This document shows positions 22,280 to 34,884 of a stretch of DNA of 64,000 nucleotides, one piece after another. Made by a program: the position numbers and the translations under genes. Source of the DNA: Daucus carota subsp. sativus (taxonomy: Eukaryota > Streptophyta > Magnoliopsida > Apiales > Apiaceae); NCBI RefSeq assembly GCF_001625215.2, contig NC_030381.2, positions 54,361,214-54,425,213 of the forward strand, written 5' to 3'. The number at the start of each line of letters is the position of its first letter. Positions within the stretch are counted from its first letter, which is position 1. Below the pieces are notes generated by a model. That model was not told the origin of the DNA. It made no database searches and saw only the letters and a program-made list of their open reading frames with translations.

Positions 22280-22975
22280 GGAGGGAAGGAGAGAGGCCAT
22301 AGTGTTTATGTGAAGTCATCAACCAGCAGCACCCACCAATATTGTTTCTACTCCGCGTATATTGACTCTCTATCAAAAATACCTCACAGGCTCAGGACTG
22401 TTTACTACAAGGGCACCAGACCAAGAAGCTAACCAGATGAGGCTGAGGTCTGGCCAAACATAAAGAGAATACTTATGTGGTATGACCTAGTAGCTCTTGT
22501 GTTGTGGTATGCTTGGTGCTGGAGTTTTCGTCACTACAGGCCGTGTTGCTAGAGCCAACTCTGGCCCTTCTGTATTCATCTCATATATTATTGCTGGTTT
22601 ATCAGCTCCCTCTCCTCTTTGTGTTATTCAGAGTTCTCTGTGCATATTCCAGTTGCTGGTGGTGCTTTTAGCTATCTACTGGTTACTTTAGGTAAGAATA
22701 CTATGGTACTAATGTAATTGATGATATTCCATGTGCATGATTAGAACTTGACAGATGTTCATCGTCTTGGATAATACAGGACAATTTGTCGGTTTTTTGC
22801 TGGAGCAAACATATTGATGGAGTGTGTGCTTTCAAATGCTGCGGTTGCAAGAAGTTTTACTGAGTACTTATGTTGTGCTTTGAGGAAAATGATCCAAATT
22901 CATGGAGATTTCAGGTGGATGGACTGGTAAAGGGTTACAACATGTTGGATGGTATACCAGGAAGGAAAAGTTCTA
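22280..22975 (+). pseudogene. Decayed cationic amino acid transporter (CAT) fragment
   Basis: In scattered frames one reads the N-terminal half of a plant CAT (APC superfamily): MRLRSG, WYDLVAL, MLGAGVFVTTGR, SGPSVFISYIIAGLSA, VGFFAGANILMECVLSNA, RSFTEYLCCALR, then NDPNSWRFQVDGLVKGYNMLD. Frame shifts and a stop between RLRSG and WYDLVAL break it, and an intron-like gap with plausible GT/AG borders remains near 22691-22780. Nothing of the C-terminal two thirds follows. Functional CATs are H+-coupled amino acid transporters with 14 membrane spans and about 600 residues. This is a 5' truncated relic of a host gene. Confidence 0.8.
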
Positions 22976-23059
22976 TGCTTAAAAGCGTTCTGAATTTATA
23001 AGTTAGAAGTACTTATTCGTACTGTTTGTGTAAAAAGTCAAGAAGTATTTATAAGGAGT

Positions 23060-23425
23060 TGAGAATATTGGTGGTGTTTGTTTACAAGAAGCTGAAGCTG
23101 CTTGTGACTTCTGCTTTTCTTGACCCGTTTGTGTAAAGAAGTAGAAGCACTTTTAAGAAGTTGAGAATACTAGCTTCTGCTTTTTTTTCCAAACACTTTA
23201 TTAACTTATTTACTTCTCACTTCTGCTCCAGTTCTTTACTATAAGCAAGAAGTCTTAAATTATTTACTTCTCACTTTTGTAGAAATCATTTACTTCTCAC
23301 TTTTGTTTCATGACTTCTATTTTTTTTTCAAATACTTTAATAGCTTATAAGTCTTTACTTGCTTCTACCTTCTACTTCGCTTTTTATCTTAAACAAATAA
23401 TACTTATTTTAAACTCAATCAAACG
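23060..23425. mobile_element. Degenerate MITE-like repeat
   Basis: The words 'tgtttgtttacaagaagc' at the left and 'gcttctaccttctacttcgc...aaacaaataa...aaacggcccc' at the right are inverted to each other. 'Ttacttctcacttttg' recurs three times inside. This is the texture of a common plant MITE, but it is too eroded to find a target duplication. From 23430 to 24090 I see only AT-rich spacer. Confidence 0.35.
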
Positions 23426-24089
23426 GCCCCTCTGTAAAAGTAAAAGTAAAAGAGAGAAAAGCACTATGGTAGTATGGTTTATGATTTGACTGGTACAGTA
23501 CCCGAGTTTTCAAGGAGAGCCTGCTTGTTGCCATTGATTCATTCTTTTCCAAACACATTGAAAAGAAGAAAATGCATTTTTTTACTTTCATGATTCAAAA
23601 GTGAACACACTAGAAGGTTGCATTTTGATTTTATGACATGTTAGGCTGAGTTTGAAGTAGTTCAGTTCAGATGGAATAATGGAATATTCTTGATTCTTCA
23701 ATGACTTGATCTGCGAACAAAGGTGTATTATTAAAAATTAAATTTTCACCTAAACAAATAGAAAATATTTTAAATCTTAATAATATAATTTTCATTAAAT
23801 ATCAAATAACTATATACCAAAAATTCTGATACAAAATTTCTCAAAATTCATATTTTATTTTATTTTTAATCGACTCAAGTCCAATATACCGTAACTTTAT
23901 CGAAACAAAAATTAACCCGACTTCAACTAATCATGTCACCCGTTCATTATATATCTCATATTTTACACATTGTTTCGTAAATTATTTGATTATTTGATAG
24001 TAATATTTTTTTTGCTAAATTATTTGATAGTAATATTCCCGTGGCTTAAAACGAACACAAAATACAAATATCATTATGTATAGTCTGCA

Positions 24090-27000
24090 TCAGCACCGAA
24101 CCTCACAAATCTCTCTCCCTAGCTCTCTCCTGTATCTCTAGATCGCCGTTCTCTCTCTGCTTATCGCCGGTGAGTTACGCTATTAACCCACTTTAGTTTC
24201 TTGCTTTTTAATCTCCCCAGTTAATTTTACCAAGAAGTTACTGCTGTAAATTCTTGTTCTTGGCATTTTCTGGCTCAATTTAGCTAACTTTGAAAAGAAT
24301 AGTTGATGATTTTTCTAGCTGTTTGTTGGTTAGAATCGGTGAATTAGCAAGTGGGTTGCTTTTAGTTTTGTGGAATCTTGAGAATTGAGTTGGTTTTTGG
24401 CGTTTCAAGTGATTTTGTGTATTATGATAACTTAATGAACTGAGTTGAGGGGTTTTTTGGCTGTAGTTTATTGTTTGTTGGTTGGAATTGGTGAATTAGC
24501 AAGTGGGTTTGTGTTATTTTTGTGAAATTTTGAGGAATTCAGTTGGTTTTTAGTGTTTTAAGTGATGTTGAATGTTTTGGTATTTAAATGAAGTGAGTCG
24601 AGGGTGATTGGATAGTTGGTTTGAGTTGGGGTTCTGTGTAATTGTGTAAAATGGGTTAGTACGTTGTATTGAGATGGTGTCGGTTCATGTTTTGTTTTGG
24701 ATTGTATAAAATGTGGCATATATGAGCATATATATGAGCATATACTTATCGTCGAAAGCTAACGATAATCGTGGTGTGCATTCTTGTTGCTTTTGATTAA
24801 GTTGGATGGAAAGGTTTTAGAGGTATATATGAGCATATATTAGAAGTGATGGAGGTACAAATATATGTGGTACTAAAAAAATGACTCATTGTTCATTTAG
24901 GGGCGGGTGCGGGGGGGTGGGGGGGATGCAATTTTTTTGGCTCATATTTAACTGTTTCTTAGTATACAAGATGTGAAGGTGTCGCAATATTTTTGGGCTG
25001 CACAGCCTCATTAATCCCTCTCCTTAGATATATTATTGATAAATTTGTGGAACACCATCTCAATTTATACTAATAGTAGGGAAACGACTATATTGTAAGT
25101 TGGTAAATTTGTTATTCTTTCTCCTTGTCAATGAACTGATTATGTGGCACGGTTGTGTTTGGAATTGGATATGTAATTTTCAAGGTTAAGATGGTAATGA
25201 TGATATATTGTAGTGACGCAAAGGCGTTAAGCTGCAGGCTACATCTCTTAACTTAAGTAGATGGGCTGCTTTCAGTCAGTGGCAACAAAGCAATTTCCTG
25301 GACGCGAGGATCCAGTAGCTCTGGCTTCTCAAACTGCTTGTAGGTTTTTGGATTTAATAGCTTTGGGTCCACACTTCACACATGGCACATGATCTATTCA
25401 ATTTTAAATGCTAACTTTTCTTTTGATACATGTTACTTATGGCAATCGTAATGACAGACCTTTTGTTTGGCAGTCAGTGTTAGCGAAGTTGAAGCACTGT
25501 TTGAGCTATTCAAGAGTATAAGCAGTTCTGTGATTGATGATGGTTTAATTAGCAAGGTAATTTTCATATAATTTCAGCGAAGTTCCCTGAAGCCTTCTGT
25601 TACTTTATTCTATCCAGCCATCTTCACCGTTGCCTACTTAACATATGCCTTTTTGGCATTGTTCTTCTGTTGGAGCTATTTCTATTATCCCTTCCAATTC
25701 GCATTATATTATATATTCTGCACTAGTGTACTCTTTGCATAATCTCATATGATGTTTATTCAGTTTTATGTAGACCACCAGTATAAAGATTTCTATTTTC
25801 TACATTCAGCCTCATAACTTACTTTAACAACCAATGTATATTATTCTTATTAAAGAACTTATACATGTCTAATAGTTTTGCATTACTCGTCTCAATGAAA
25901 TCAATGATATAATTGTAACTGTTGTTGGGTTTTAATGTGGATTTGCAGGAGGAATTTCAATTGGCTTTATTCAAGAACAGAAAGAAAGAGAATCTTTTTT
26001 CAAATCGGGTATGATCTGTTTCTTATTCTCATTAGTTGAGTTGAAGATTCCTAGAAGTGCTTGTTTATTCGGTATTTGTATTTTTTTTCTTATTATACTT
26101 GTTTCCTTTAATCTACTCCGTCCACTGCCTCTGCCACTTTGCATTCCTAGTGTCCAGTATATAGAATTCACGATGGATATTTCACAAGACATGCATAATA
26201 GGTTTATGCTGTGAACACATATGTTGTCTCATAATGTTATTGTTTCTCGTGTCAGGCAATTTGCATTTTATTTGTGTCACTATGGCATATAGTGGATGAA
26301 CTTAGTTATTAATCTATGAGAAAGTAGTACAACTAGTTAAATTAGTTCTGAATTTTGATTTTGCTTTGTAATATTATTATATGTAGTCAGCCACTGATTA
26401 GTTGGTTTTTTTCTTAGGTCAGAAATGTCATGGCTAAAAAAAAGCTTTTTCTTTGATTTGTCGCTCACAAATTTATGAATTTTGCTGGATAATATTGAGT
26501 ACACTTTTCTTTGGCTGTTGCAGATCTTTGATCTTTTCGACGTTAAAGGAAAAGGTGTAATTGATTTTGGTGATTTTGTAAGATCACTCAATGTCTTCCA
26601 TCCAAATGCCTCACAAGAAGACAAAATTAACTGTATGTTGAATGCAATTTTTTGCATGCTACCCTTTATGGTTATTAGTATTAATGTACTGTCGTGTGTT
26701 TGCAGTTTCATTTACTCTCTATGATATGGATGGCACTGGATATATTGAGCGACAAGAGGTATGTCGATGGTAGCTATGATTCAGACATCAAGCCTCCCTT
26801 CTATATATTGCCTCTGGCCAGGAAGGAACAACAATCACTCTATTATTGTGTTATATTTTAATCTGGTCTTATTTGGCCCTCTAAATTTGGGTGAAGTTAC
26901 TCTAAACCCAAACATCCTGAAAAAATTCTTGATCATACTGTCGTACATCGACTTGTTTGAACCTGTGGGCCCATCGTAAATAAGAATCTTGTTAGTGTAT

Positions 27001-27878
27001 CTGTTACCAATAGCAAGTATAGTGGGCCCATCAACTGCATAAGTATGTTTGAACCTGTGGCACATTAATAAGGTACCGTAGAGCAATCTGGCATTTTTTT
27101 CAGTTGGGTGAGGCTTATAAATCACATTGATTTCAGTGGGCTAATGGACAGCTAACTTGTTTCCTTTCTGCTCATTAGCTTAGCAATAGCTTGGTATTAG
27201 CTTTAGCCGGATTCTTCTTCCGGCTAAACTATCTATCTATTTTTGGTGAGCAATGTTTTGGGAATTGTTAGTTTAAGTGAAGTTGTTAAAAGTTAAAACT
27301 CACGCGTCTTGGGTTTTGTTTTTATCTTAACCTAGTCACATCGACTCACATGCATCTCTTTTTCTGTATTTTTTTAGGTTAAGCAAATGTTAATTGCTCT
27401 TTTGTGCGAGTCCGATATGAAGCTGGCTGATGAGGCCATTGAGACGATACTTGATAAAGTGAGTTTATTAGGCTAACAATTTCTTTGTGAAGGATAAATA
27501 TATATTTTTTTCCGTAACATACACTACTGTCTTCCATACAGTTGCTTTTACAATTTTACACAAGGTTTCCTTGTTCATTCAGTGGTGGAATGTTTTTCAC
27601 GTGTATAAATTCCCTGTATATCCAGACTTTTCTAGAAGCTGATATTAATCGGGATGGGAAGATTGATAGATCGGAGTGGCTCAATTTTGTTGGAAAAAAT
27701 CCATCATTATTGAAGATAATGACTCTTCCATATTTGAGGTACCTCATTGCAATCTCCATCTGGTACAAAGTGTTATTCACATGTGTAACAAAATTTAAAT
27801 TTATTAAAATGCAGGGACATAACAACGACGTTTCCAAGTTTTGTTTTCAATTCCGAGGTTGATGATATTGCCACTTGA
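24090..27878 (+). CDS. CBL1: Calcineurin B-like Ca2+ sensor (CBL1/CBL9 type)
   Basis: A 5' UTR exon ends at 24169. Coding exons are 25261-25339, 25474-25556, 25949-26008, 26524-26632, 26706-26758, 27378-27458, 27626-27738 and 27815-27878. These sum to 213 codons plus stop, exactly the length of Arabidopsis CBL1. The N-terminus MGCFQS fits G2 myristoylation and C3 palmitoylation, which target CBL1/9 to the plasma membrane. EF-hand loops include [12 protein letters not shown] (EF3) and [13 protein letters not shown] (EF4); the first loop is the unusual CBL form. The C-terminal TTFPSFVF holds S201, the residue phosphorylated by CIPK partners. CBL1/9 bind Ca2+ and recruit CIPK kinases, for example CIPK23 to the potassium channel AKT1. 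Whether it is the CBL1 or CBL9 orthologue cannot be decided. The coding sequence starts at 25261; only the first exon is untranslated. Confidence 0.95.
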
Positions 27879-28149
27879 GTATAATAAGTTCACACATATA
27901 GTCTAGCACTTTAGCAGGTTTCATTTGTAGGGGTATAATTTGTATTGTTTTAAGTGGAAGTAGCGGGCTCTTTTTGGCAGTTTTTCTTGGAAGCCATGTT
28001 TGATTTTTGTTCTTTACCAAGCAAAATTATATTGTAATTTTTTGACCAAGCCAGGTTATATTGTAATTCCAAACAAAAGAAAACTGCATGTAATCATTCT
28101 AATTTAATCTTCAAAAACCGTGTATTTATACACTTATTAGAGTTGTGCC

Positions 28150-28400
28150 GTCAATAAGCTTGATGCAATGTTGAGTGAGATCGACAACCGTCGGACTCCA
28201 AGTCGATGTCCAGAATTACCAGTTGTTCAGGAATATTAGTAGCATTCGTGGTATGTTCAGTCTGGCAACACAAGAAATTTATTATCTTGATTTACCGGAG
28301 GCTATGGACAAAGTAGTATTAGAAACAAATAACGGATGGTTACTCACATTTGGCAGAGATTTCGAAGCCAATCTTTTGCATCTGTTGTCGAGATGACAAA
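28150..28400 (+). pseudogene. DUF295/KIB-type F-box fragment
   Basis: A frame of 73 codons carries EIYYLDLPEAMDKVVLET and NGWLLTFGRDFEANLLHLLSR. This resembles the segment of DUF295 (KIB1/SKIP23-like) proteins around 'GWLVT...LLNPLSR'. There is no F-box before it and no continuation after it. It is probably an isolated relic just beyond the CBL1 3' end, and identification rests on one short block. Confidence 0.4.
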
Positions 28401-29241
28401 GTCCACTTCCTCCCATGCTCAAAAAATTGCCTTCTAGCCAGTTCCAATGTTGTGCAATGTGTTACATGGATGACAAGCAATGTTATAGGGTTATAATGGT
28501 ATGAAAATTATATCAGTTTTTGTTGAACAGGAAAACAATATTCAGGCTTATATGGTTGAATCATTACCGGGTTCTCATGTCTGGCTAGTGCTGTGTTTCA
28601 GAGAGGAAGAAATTTATAAAAGAGAGGGTTCATATACATATGGTCGGCCTTTTTATTCTACAATTAACTATAAATATTAATTAAAAGTTAAATTTATATT
28701 CAAAAACTCCGAATGTTTTGTGTATTAAAGAAAAGAGAATGTTTTGGCAAAAAAAAAAGAAAAGAGAATGTGATATAAAGTAGAGAATTAATATTAATAA
28801 AGAATAATACAAGTTACTCAATTACAATTCATTTTCGACAGAAGTTAGTAAAGTGGCCCATTTCATATTCTACGTACGGCCTGTTATATTTTTTGCCCAG
28901 TTAATTTGTTATAGGCCCAAACATAAGTCCACTGCATTCATTTATTTTCACACCACCTATTCAAACGCTTATTTGAGCAACCCTGAGTAAAAATATACAA
29001 GTCCTAGTCTGTATATTGTTGAATTGCTTCCGCACGTGACATTGCAGAGAACGGCACGTGATAATCGAGAGACTCAGGAGTCAAGACTCAGATCAGTGAT
29101 GCTCATTTTTGACTCTCTTCACTAAGCTATACATACACCTATACACACATAATCAAACTCATAAATTTTATCACAAAAATTTTATCAATTGATTGCAGAT
29201 TGTTTAATTACGTCTCTAATTACCTCTCTAATTGCTCACAA

Positions 29242-32200
29242 ATGGCTGTGTAAGTGTGAAACAATTTATTTAATTGTTATTGTTATGTGTTGTGATTGAT
29301 TATTTATTTGTTGTTGATTTGTTTGCCGTCGATTGATTTTGATTTTTGATATATTTAATTGTTATTGTTATGTGTTGCGATTGATTATTTATTTGTTGTT
29401 GAATATTTTGCTATCGACTGATTTTGATTTTTGATGTATTTAATTGTTATTGTTATGTGTTGTGATTGATTATATATTCATTATTGATTATTTGTTACTG
29501 ATGAATTTTTTAGAGTTGCATCTGCTCCTGGGAAGGTGTTGATGACTGGTGGATACTTGATTTTAGAGAGGCCTAATGCAGGGCTTGTGTTAAGTACTAA
29601 TGCTCGATTTTACGCGATTGTTAAGCCGCTTTACGATGAGCTGAAACCCGGTAGCTGGGCTTGGGTGTGTGAACTGAATTTATTCTAGTGTTTGGTTGTT
29701 GATTCTAATTATCGTAAAGTGTGATTTTTTGAATTTAAGTTTGTTGTTGATGTTTTTTAATTGAATGCTTGATGAGAGAATGTTTTCGAGAAAAGGAGAT
29801 GTGGTGTTAATGAGATTGATGAATATTATAGGGAATGTGTGCTGTTGACGAGATTGATAAGTTTATATTGTTTGCAATGTTGCGTAAAATATTTTGGTGA
29901 AACTGACTTCTTGGACTAGATGTTCACTGGCTGTATATATGTAGTTGTCTCAAGCACACTTTATTTTATTTAGGATTAGCAACCTGAATAACGTATAAAG
30001 TATGCTGATTGCCTAAAGACTGAATGCGGCATATAGCTAATTACAGTATATGACGACCTTCACTGTTGCCAAGAATCGGAATATTGTGGTTCTTGTTGTG
30101 TATGTCTTTCGATTGTGTTTGCTTTGTGCTTGTAGGACCTGGATCTTACAACCGACTTAGTCTTGTCATTTTCCTTTTAGGCATGGACAGACATCAAATT
30201 AACTTCTCCTCAAATGTCAAGGGAAACTACATATAAGATGTCACTAAAGCATCTGCTGCTGCAGTGTACTGCATCGAGGCAAGTATAGTGATATCTTCTG
30301 CTTCAGTGTTATATTCGTGTTTATAATTATATCTGCTGTCGCTTAAAGCAGTGAATAATCATAATGGTTCTGCCTACCTATATGTATTTGAATCATGATC
30401 TACCTACATTGTGATGTATATATGTTTATATATGGTGGCTTCTTTAACAACCAAAATGAATATGAACCCTAAATACATCATTTAGTGATTCATAACGGTG
30501 AATGTTTTACAATTGTTGGATTAATCTTCAGCGACTCAAGGAACCCCTTTGTAGAGTATGCATTGCAATATTCTGTGGCAGCAGCATATGCGAATTTCGA
30601 CAGTGATAAGAAGAATGTTTTGCATAAACTTCTTTTAAAAGGTATGTGTGATGCATATTTGCTTCTTCCATTATGAAGGGGACATGGAATTTCAGGATTT
30701 TGCTATCATGCAGGCCTGGATATAACAATTTTGGGTTCCAATGACTTCTATTCATACCGGAAGCAGGTATATATTTGCTTAATCATAGGTATTTAAAATA
30801 GTTCTAGGTTTAACAGGGGCACTTGATCTTACGGCCTAGTGTTTGTTTCCTTTTCTTTTTTGTTAGTGCTAAAAATGTTATATCTTTTTAGTTGTATGAG
30901 GGAGCATCAATAATTACTATAGACAGTAACCCTCATGCATTTATCACAAGGCTTCTAAATATTTCATATTTTTATGTTGTGACAAGTATAATTCTCTAAT
31001 GTAAGAGAAAACTGCACTTTGTGTACCTGCAGTAAGGGGCGTCTAGCACTTGAAATACTGCAGTTCTGAATGTACCACTTGCTATACTAAACTTCCCAAG
31101 CGCTAAACACTTCGTGTATCACCGTCAAGTTTGACTAACACCGTTAGTTTTTTCAGGGGTAATTCCGTCTTTTCAACTACAACATATATATATACGTCGA
31201 TTTTCCCTTACTTTTAAACCCAGAAAACTCAAAGCCCTCATTCCCTTGCTTCTTCTCAAAACAGTCGCAACAACCCCCCAGTTATCTTTTCTTTTCTTTT
31301 TTTTCCGATCAAAACAAAAATCTGCGGAGCATAGTGTTCTGTGGATTTGTATGTTGAGTCACGGTACCGAGTCTGGGTGTTTGATAGTTTAGTAATCTTC
31401 TTATGTTTGAGTAATTTTGAGTAGCTGTTGGTCGACATTTCGTTATGCCGATTTGTTGTGTTTTCTTTGTATTACTGAGTCATTACAGAGTCTTTGTCCA
31501 AGTTTGAGCGAGTCATGGCACCAGGTTTCGGTTGAGTCAGGAGTTTTGTTTGTTGTTTATGCTGCATTTATTCTAGTTTCAGAATTGTTTGTTCTGGTTT
31601 ATTTCTAGTCGTGATTCGTGAGTTGAGTCGCCATTGCTGAGTTTGATTTTCGAGTCCTTTGGCTGAGTCGTCAAATCTATTTATGAGTTGCTGTGTGGTG
31701 TCATTTTGCTCGTTTTTATTGTTGTTCGCTGCTGCATTTTAGGATTAGTCTGTAACCGAGTTTTGTATTGAGTTCTGCCATGTTTAAAATCTGCTTGGTG
31801 GTTGTTGTTAAGTAGCAGAATAGTTGCCGAGTTTTCAGCTAGTTGTCCCCAGTAATGGCCTGTTGGTTGTTTTTATTTGTTCCGTCACACTGAACTGAGT
31901 AGCCATCGAGTCTGTTTGTTGTGCTGAATTGAATACAGGGGTGGTCTCATTAGATTGAGTTGCTGTGGCATGTATTTGGTTAAATTCTGCATATCCTTAT
32001 TTCGAGCTGCTTAGCTTAGTGTTTTGTTGGTTAATTAATTTTGTTGTTTACGCAGATTGGTTATTAAACCGAGTAGCTGTAATTTGGTAATCTGAGTATT
32101 ACAAGTGCTGGTTTTCAAATATGCAGTATTTCAAATGGTTTGACACATAAAAGTGTATCTAAAAAAACTAACGGTGTTAGTCAAAACTGACGGTGATACA

Positions 32201-34528
32201 CGAAGTGTTTAGCACTTGAGAAGTTTAGTATAGCAAGTGGTACATCCAGAATTGCAGTATTGCAAGTGCTAGACGGCCCTAACTGCAGGTACACAAAGTG
32301 CAGTTTTCTCATAATGTAATTATGGTCATAAACTCATGATACTGTTGTTTTTGTCCCCGAAACCCTGGCCCTTCTTAGATTGAAGCCCTTGGCCTCCCTT
32401 TGTCCCCAGAATCTTTGGCTACACTTACACCCTTTACTTCAATTACTCTCAATGCTGAAGAGTCGAATGGAGAAACATCAAAGCCTGAAGTTGCAAAAAC
32501 TGGGCTGGGATCATCTGCAGCCATGACGACAGCTGTGGTCGCTGCATTACTTAATTACCTTGGGGTTGTTAACCTTTCTTCGTCAAGTGAAGATCAAGAT
32601 ATGATGGAAACTACTGATCTTGATGTCGTGCATGCAATAGCTCAAACTGCTCATTGTATTGCACAAGGAAAAGTGGGCAGTGGATTTGATATCAGTTCTG
32701 CAGTTTATGGAAGTCAACGTTATGTCCGCTTTTCACCTAAAGTTCTTTCGCCAGCTCAGGTCTTTTTCTCTCTTTACAATATATGTATCTATGTGTAGTG
32801 TATATCCGCATACATAAATCTTCTGGGCCATCAGATTATAATTCTAAGAAAGAAAATGAGTTATGCATTTGAAATTGGTTTTTTCTGTGGAAATGAGGCC
32901 GGAATCCTGTTATGGTGTTCCTTGCTTCCACGGTATTCAGTTTACACTTTAGAACATATGTTAGAAATCTTTATGATTGACTTACCTGCAACGTTTTGCA
33001 GTGTGTTAGACCCATTTTGTGGAAAATATATTTGAAGACTACATGTAACAGTATACTGCTAGTTGAAGATACGATCTCTGGTTTTTGTTGCTAAAAATTA
33101 TCCAGTGTCATGTTTATTATGATTTGGGAAGTACTTGTGCAATCCTAAGTTCATTTTAGTGAAATGTTCCATGTATGATATTTACCTGTGTGTCTATTTG
33201 TTAAAGAGTTGCAGGATGCATATGAAGGCAAGCCACTGGATGAAGTTATTAGTGAAGTCTTGAAAGGCAAGTGGGATCATGAGAGAACTAAATTCTCATT
33301 ACCTCCACTGATGACACTTGTAAGTACATTAATATGCCCCTATGAAGAAGATACGTCATTCATTAATATGCCCCTTATGCTAACCTTATATTACTGCACG
33401 TAGTATCTGTTAAGATTGAGTCACTGAAATAATTATGATGCGTTTTTTAGTTGCTTGGGGAGCCTGGAACTGGTGGGTCGTCCACGCCATCAATGGTTGG
33501 TGCTGTCAAAAAATGGCAGAAGTCGGATCCTCAACGGTCCAGAGATACCTGGACAAAGTTGTCAGATGCAAACTCAGCTCTTGAAGAACAACTGAATCTG
33601 TTAAGAAAATTAGCAGCTGAACATGGAGATGCATATCAATGTGTTATCAACAACTGCAGTATTCGCAAGTCGGAAGAGGTAACTCTTACAAGCAGATGCC
33701 TTTGTGCTATGTCATATATGTCTACTGTATATGACTTTATGTAAGTTTTGATGTTGTTGATAGACATGGTGTATGTTACAAGTATATTACCTGGGATATT
33801 CGTGTTTTGTTCAATTCATAATTGTCTGGTTCCTATATGTTATTGAATATGTCATATATGTCTATATGAATATGAAATTTTATTTTTTTTTCAATTGTTG
33901 GAAGGCATGGTATATGTAAGAAGTACTGTGATCTTCAGATTCTATATGATGCATATACACATATTTTACAGATCACAATACACATCTTGTAAAGACTGTC
34001 TTGTCAATGTTAAGTTAATGTCCGACTCTGATTGCTTGAGCAGTGGATAGAACAAGCAAGTGAACCAAGACAAGTAGAAATTGTGAAAGCATTGTTAGAA
34101 TCTAGGAGTTCTATGCTTGAGATCAGGAATCACATGCGGTTAATGGGAGAGGCTGCAGGAATTCCAGTAAGCTCTCTTCTTTCTGGTTAAATGTCTATTT
34201 TCTATGTCTGCTTGATTTTAGACCTATTTTGAATACTTGTTTATTATACACATTCCAGATAGAACCTGTATTACAGACTCAGCTCTTGGATGCTACAATG
34301 AACACAGAGGGAGTCCTCTTGGCTGGAGTTCCTGGTGCAGGTGGATTTGATGCTGTATTTGCTGTCACCTTAGGGGATGCAAGCCGCACTAATCTCACAA
34401 AAGCATGGAGTTCACACAATGTTTTGGCCATGCTAGTAAGGGAAGATCCTCGAGGAGTTTCTCTAGAAAGTAATGACCCTCGTGCCAGGGAGATCACATC
34501 AGCTCTGTCGGCGATTCATGTTGAATGA
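29242..34528 (+). CDS. PMK: Phosphomevalonate kinase
   Basis: Ten exons: 29242-29249, 29514-29664, 30181-30278, 30532-30641, 30714-30766, 32379-32759, 33215-33319, 33451-33678, 34044-34166 and 34259-34528. They total 508 codons plus stop, against 505 in Arabidopsis. The first exon holds only 8 coding bases. The protein starts MAVVASAPGKVLMTGGYLIL. It has the GHMP-kinase ATP loop K180-TGLGSSAAM and the C-terminal GVPGAGGFDAVF (about residues 442-453). It phosphorylates mevalonate 5-phosphate to the diphosphate in the cytosolic/peroxisomal mevalonate pathway that feeds sterols and sesquiterpenes. Intron 3 appears to use a GC donor (gcaagt at 30279). Intron 5 carries a 1.3 kb transposon. The frame is intact throughout. 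Confidence 0.95.
29268..29510. repeat. 85 bp tandem repeat in PMK intron 1
   Basis: 'Taattgttattgttatgtgt' starts at 29271, 29356 and 29441, a period of 85 bp with nearly three units. It lies between the tiny first coding exon and exon 2. Confidence 0.9.
31005..32310. mobile_element. Mutator-like non-autonomous element in PMK intron 5
   Basis: Terminal inverted repeats of about 150 bp start 'gagaaaactgcactttgtg' and differ at about ten positions. They are flanked by a 9 bp target duplication (30996-31004 'ctaatgtaa', 32311-32319 'ataatgtaa', one mismatch), typical of MULEs. The interior of about 1 kb is T/G-rich, with many 'gagt' and 'ttgtt' words and no transposase. The small frames inside (for example 31417-31608) have no recognisable product. 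The insertion sits wholly within the intron. Confidence 0.85.
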
Positions 34529-34884
34529 CCATACATTTCAAGGTCCCCTGGTTCCCTTTAAATCTATTCTAAAGTTTACACATCTACTCAATAAAACTGA
34601 TTTCGTTATGAAGACTTTCCGGCCGTGAAAAGTGCTTTTGCATTGCAAATTACGACATTGTGTACTTCTAGGTCTATTTTCTTTCTATAACGGCATTGTT
34701 GTTGTACAAGAAGCAGATAATACAGAAATTATCTAAGAGATGTTTATTAATAGTTTTTTCGCAATTGTAGCATTTAAGATCCGTATTTATCGATGAGAAA
34801 GAAATTTAGTATTAGTAAATTATTTGGGGTGGGTCCTTTGGTGTGTCAATCTGCAACCCAAACAACCACCACATTGATCGACCA

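Noticed and set aside
23460-23640. Possible continuation of the CAT relic
   Set aside because: I could not read any later CAT block in any frame.
26835-27125. A 96-codon minus-strand frame in CBL1 intron 6
   Set aside because: No family recognised, no upstream promoter or splice context, and it lies wholly inside an intron of a solid plus-strand gene.
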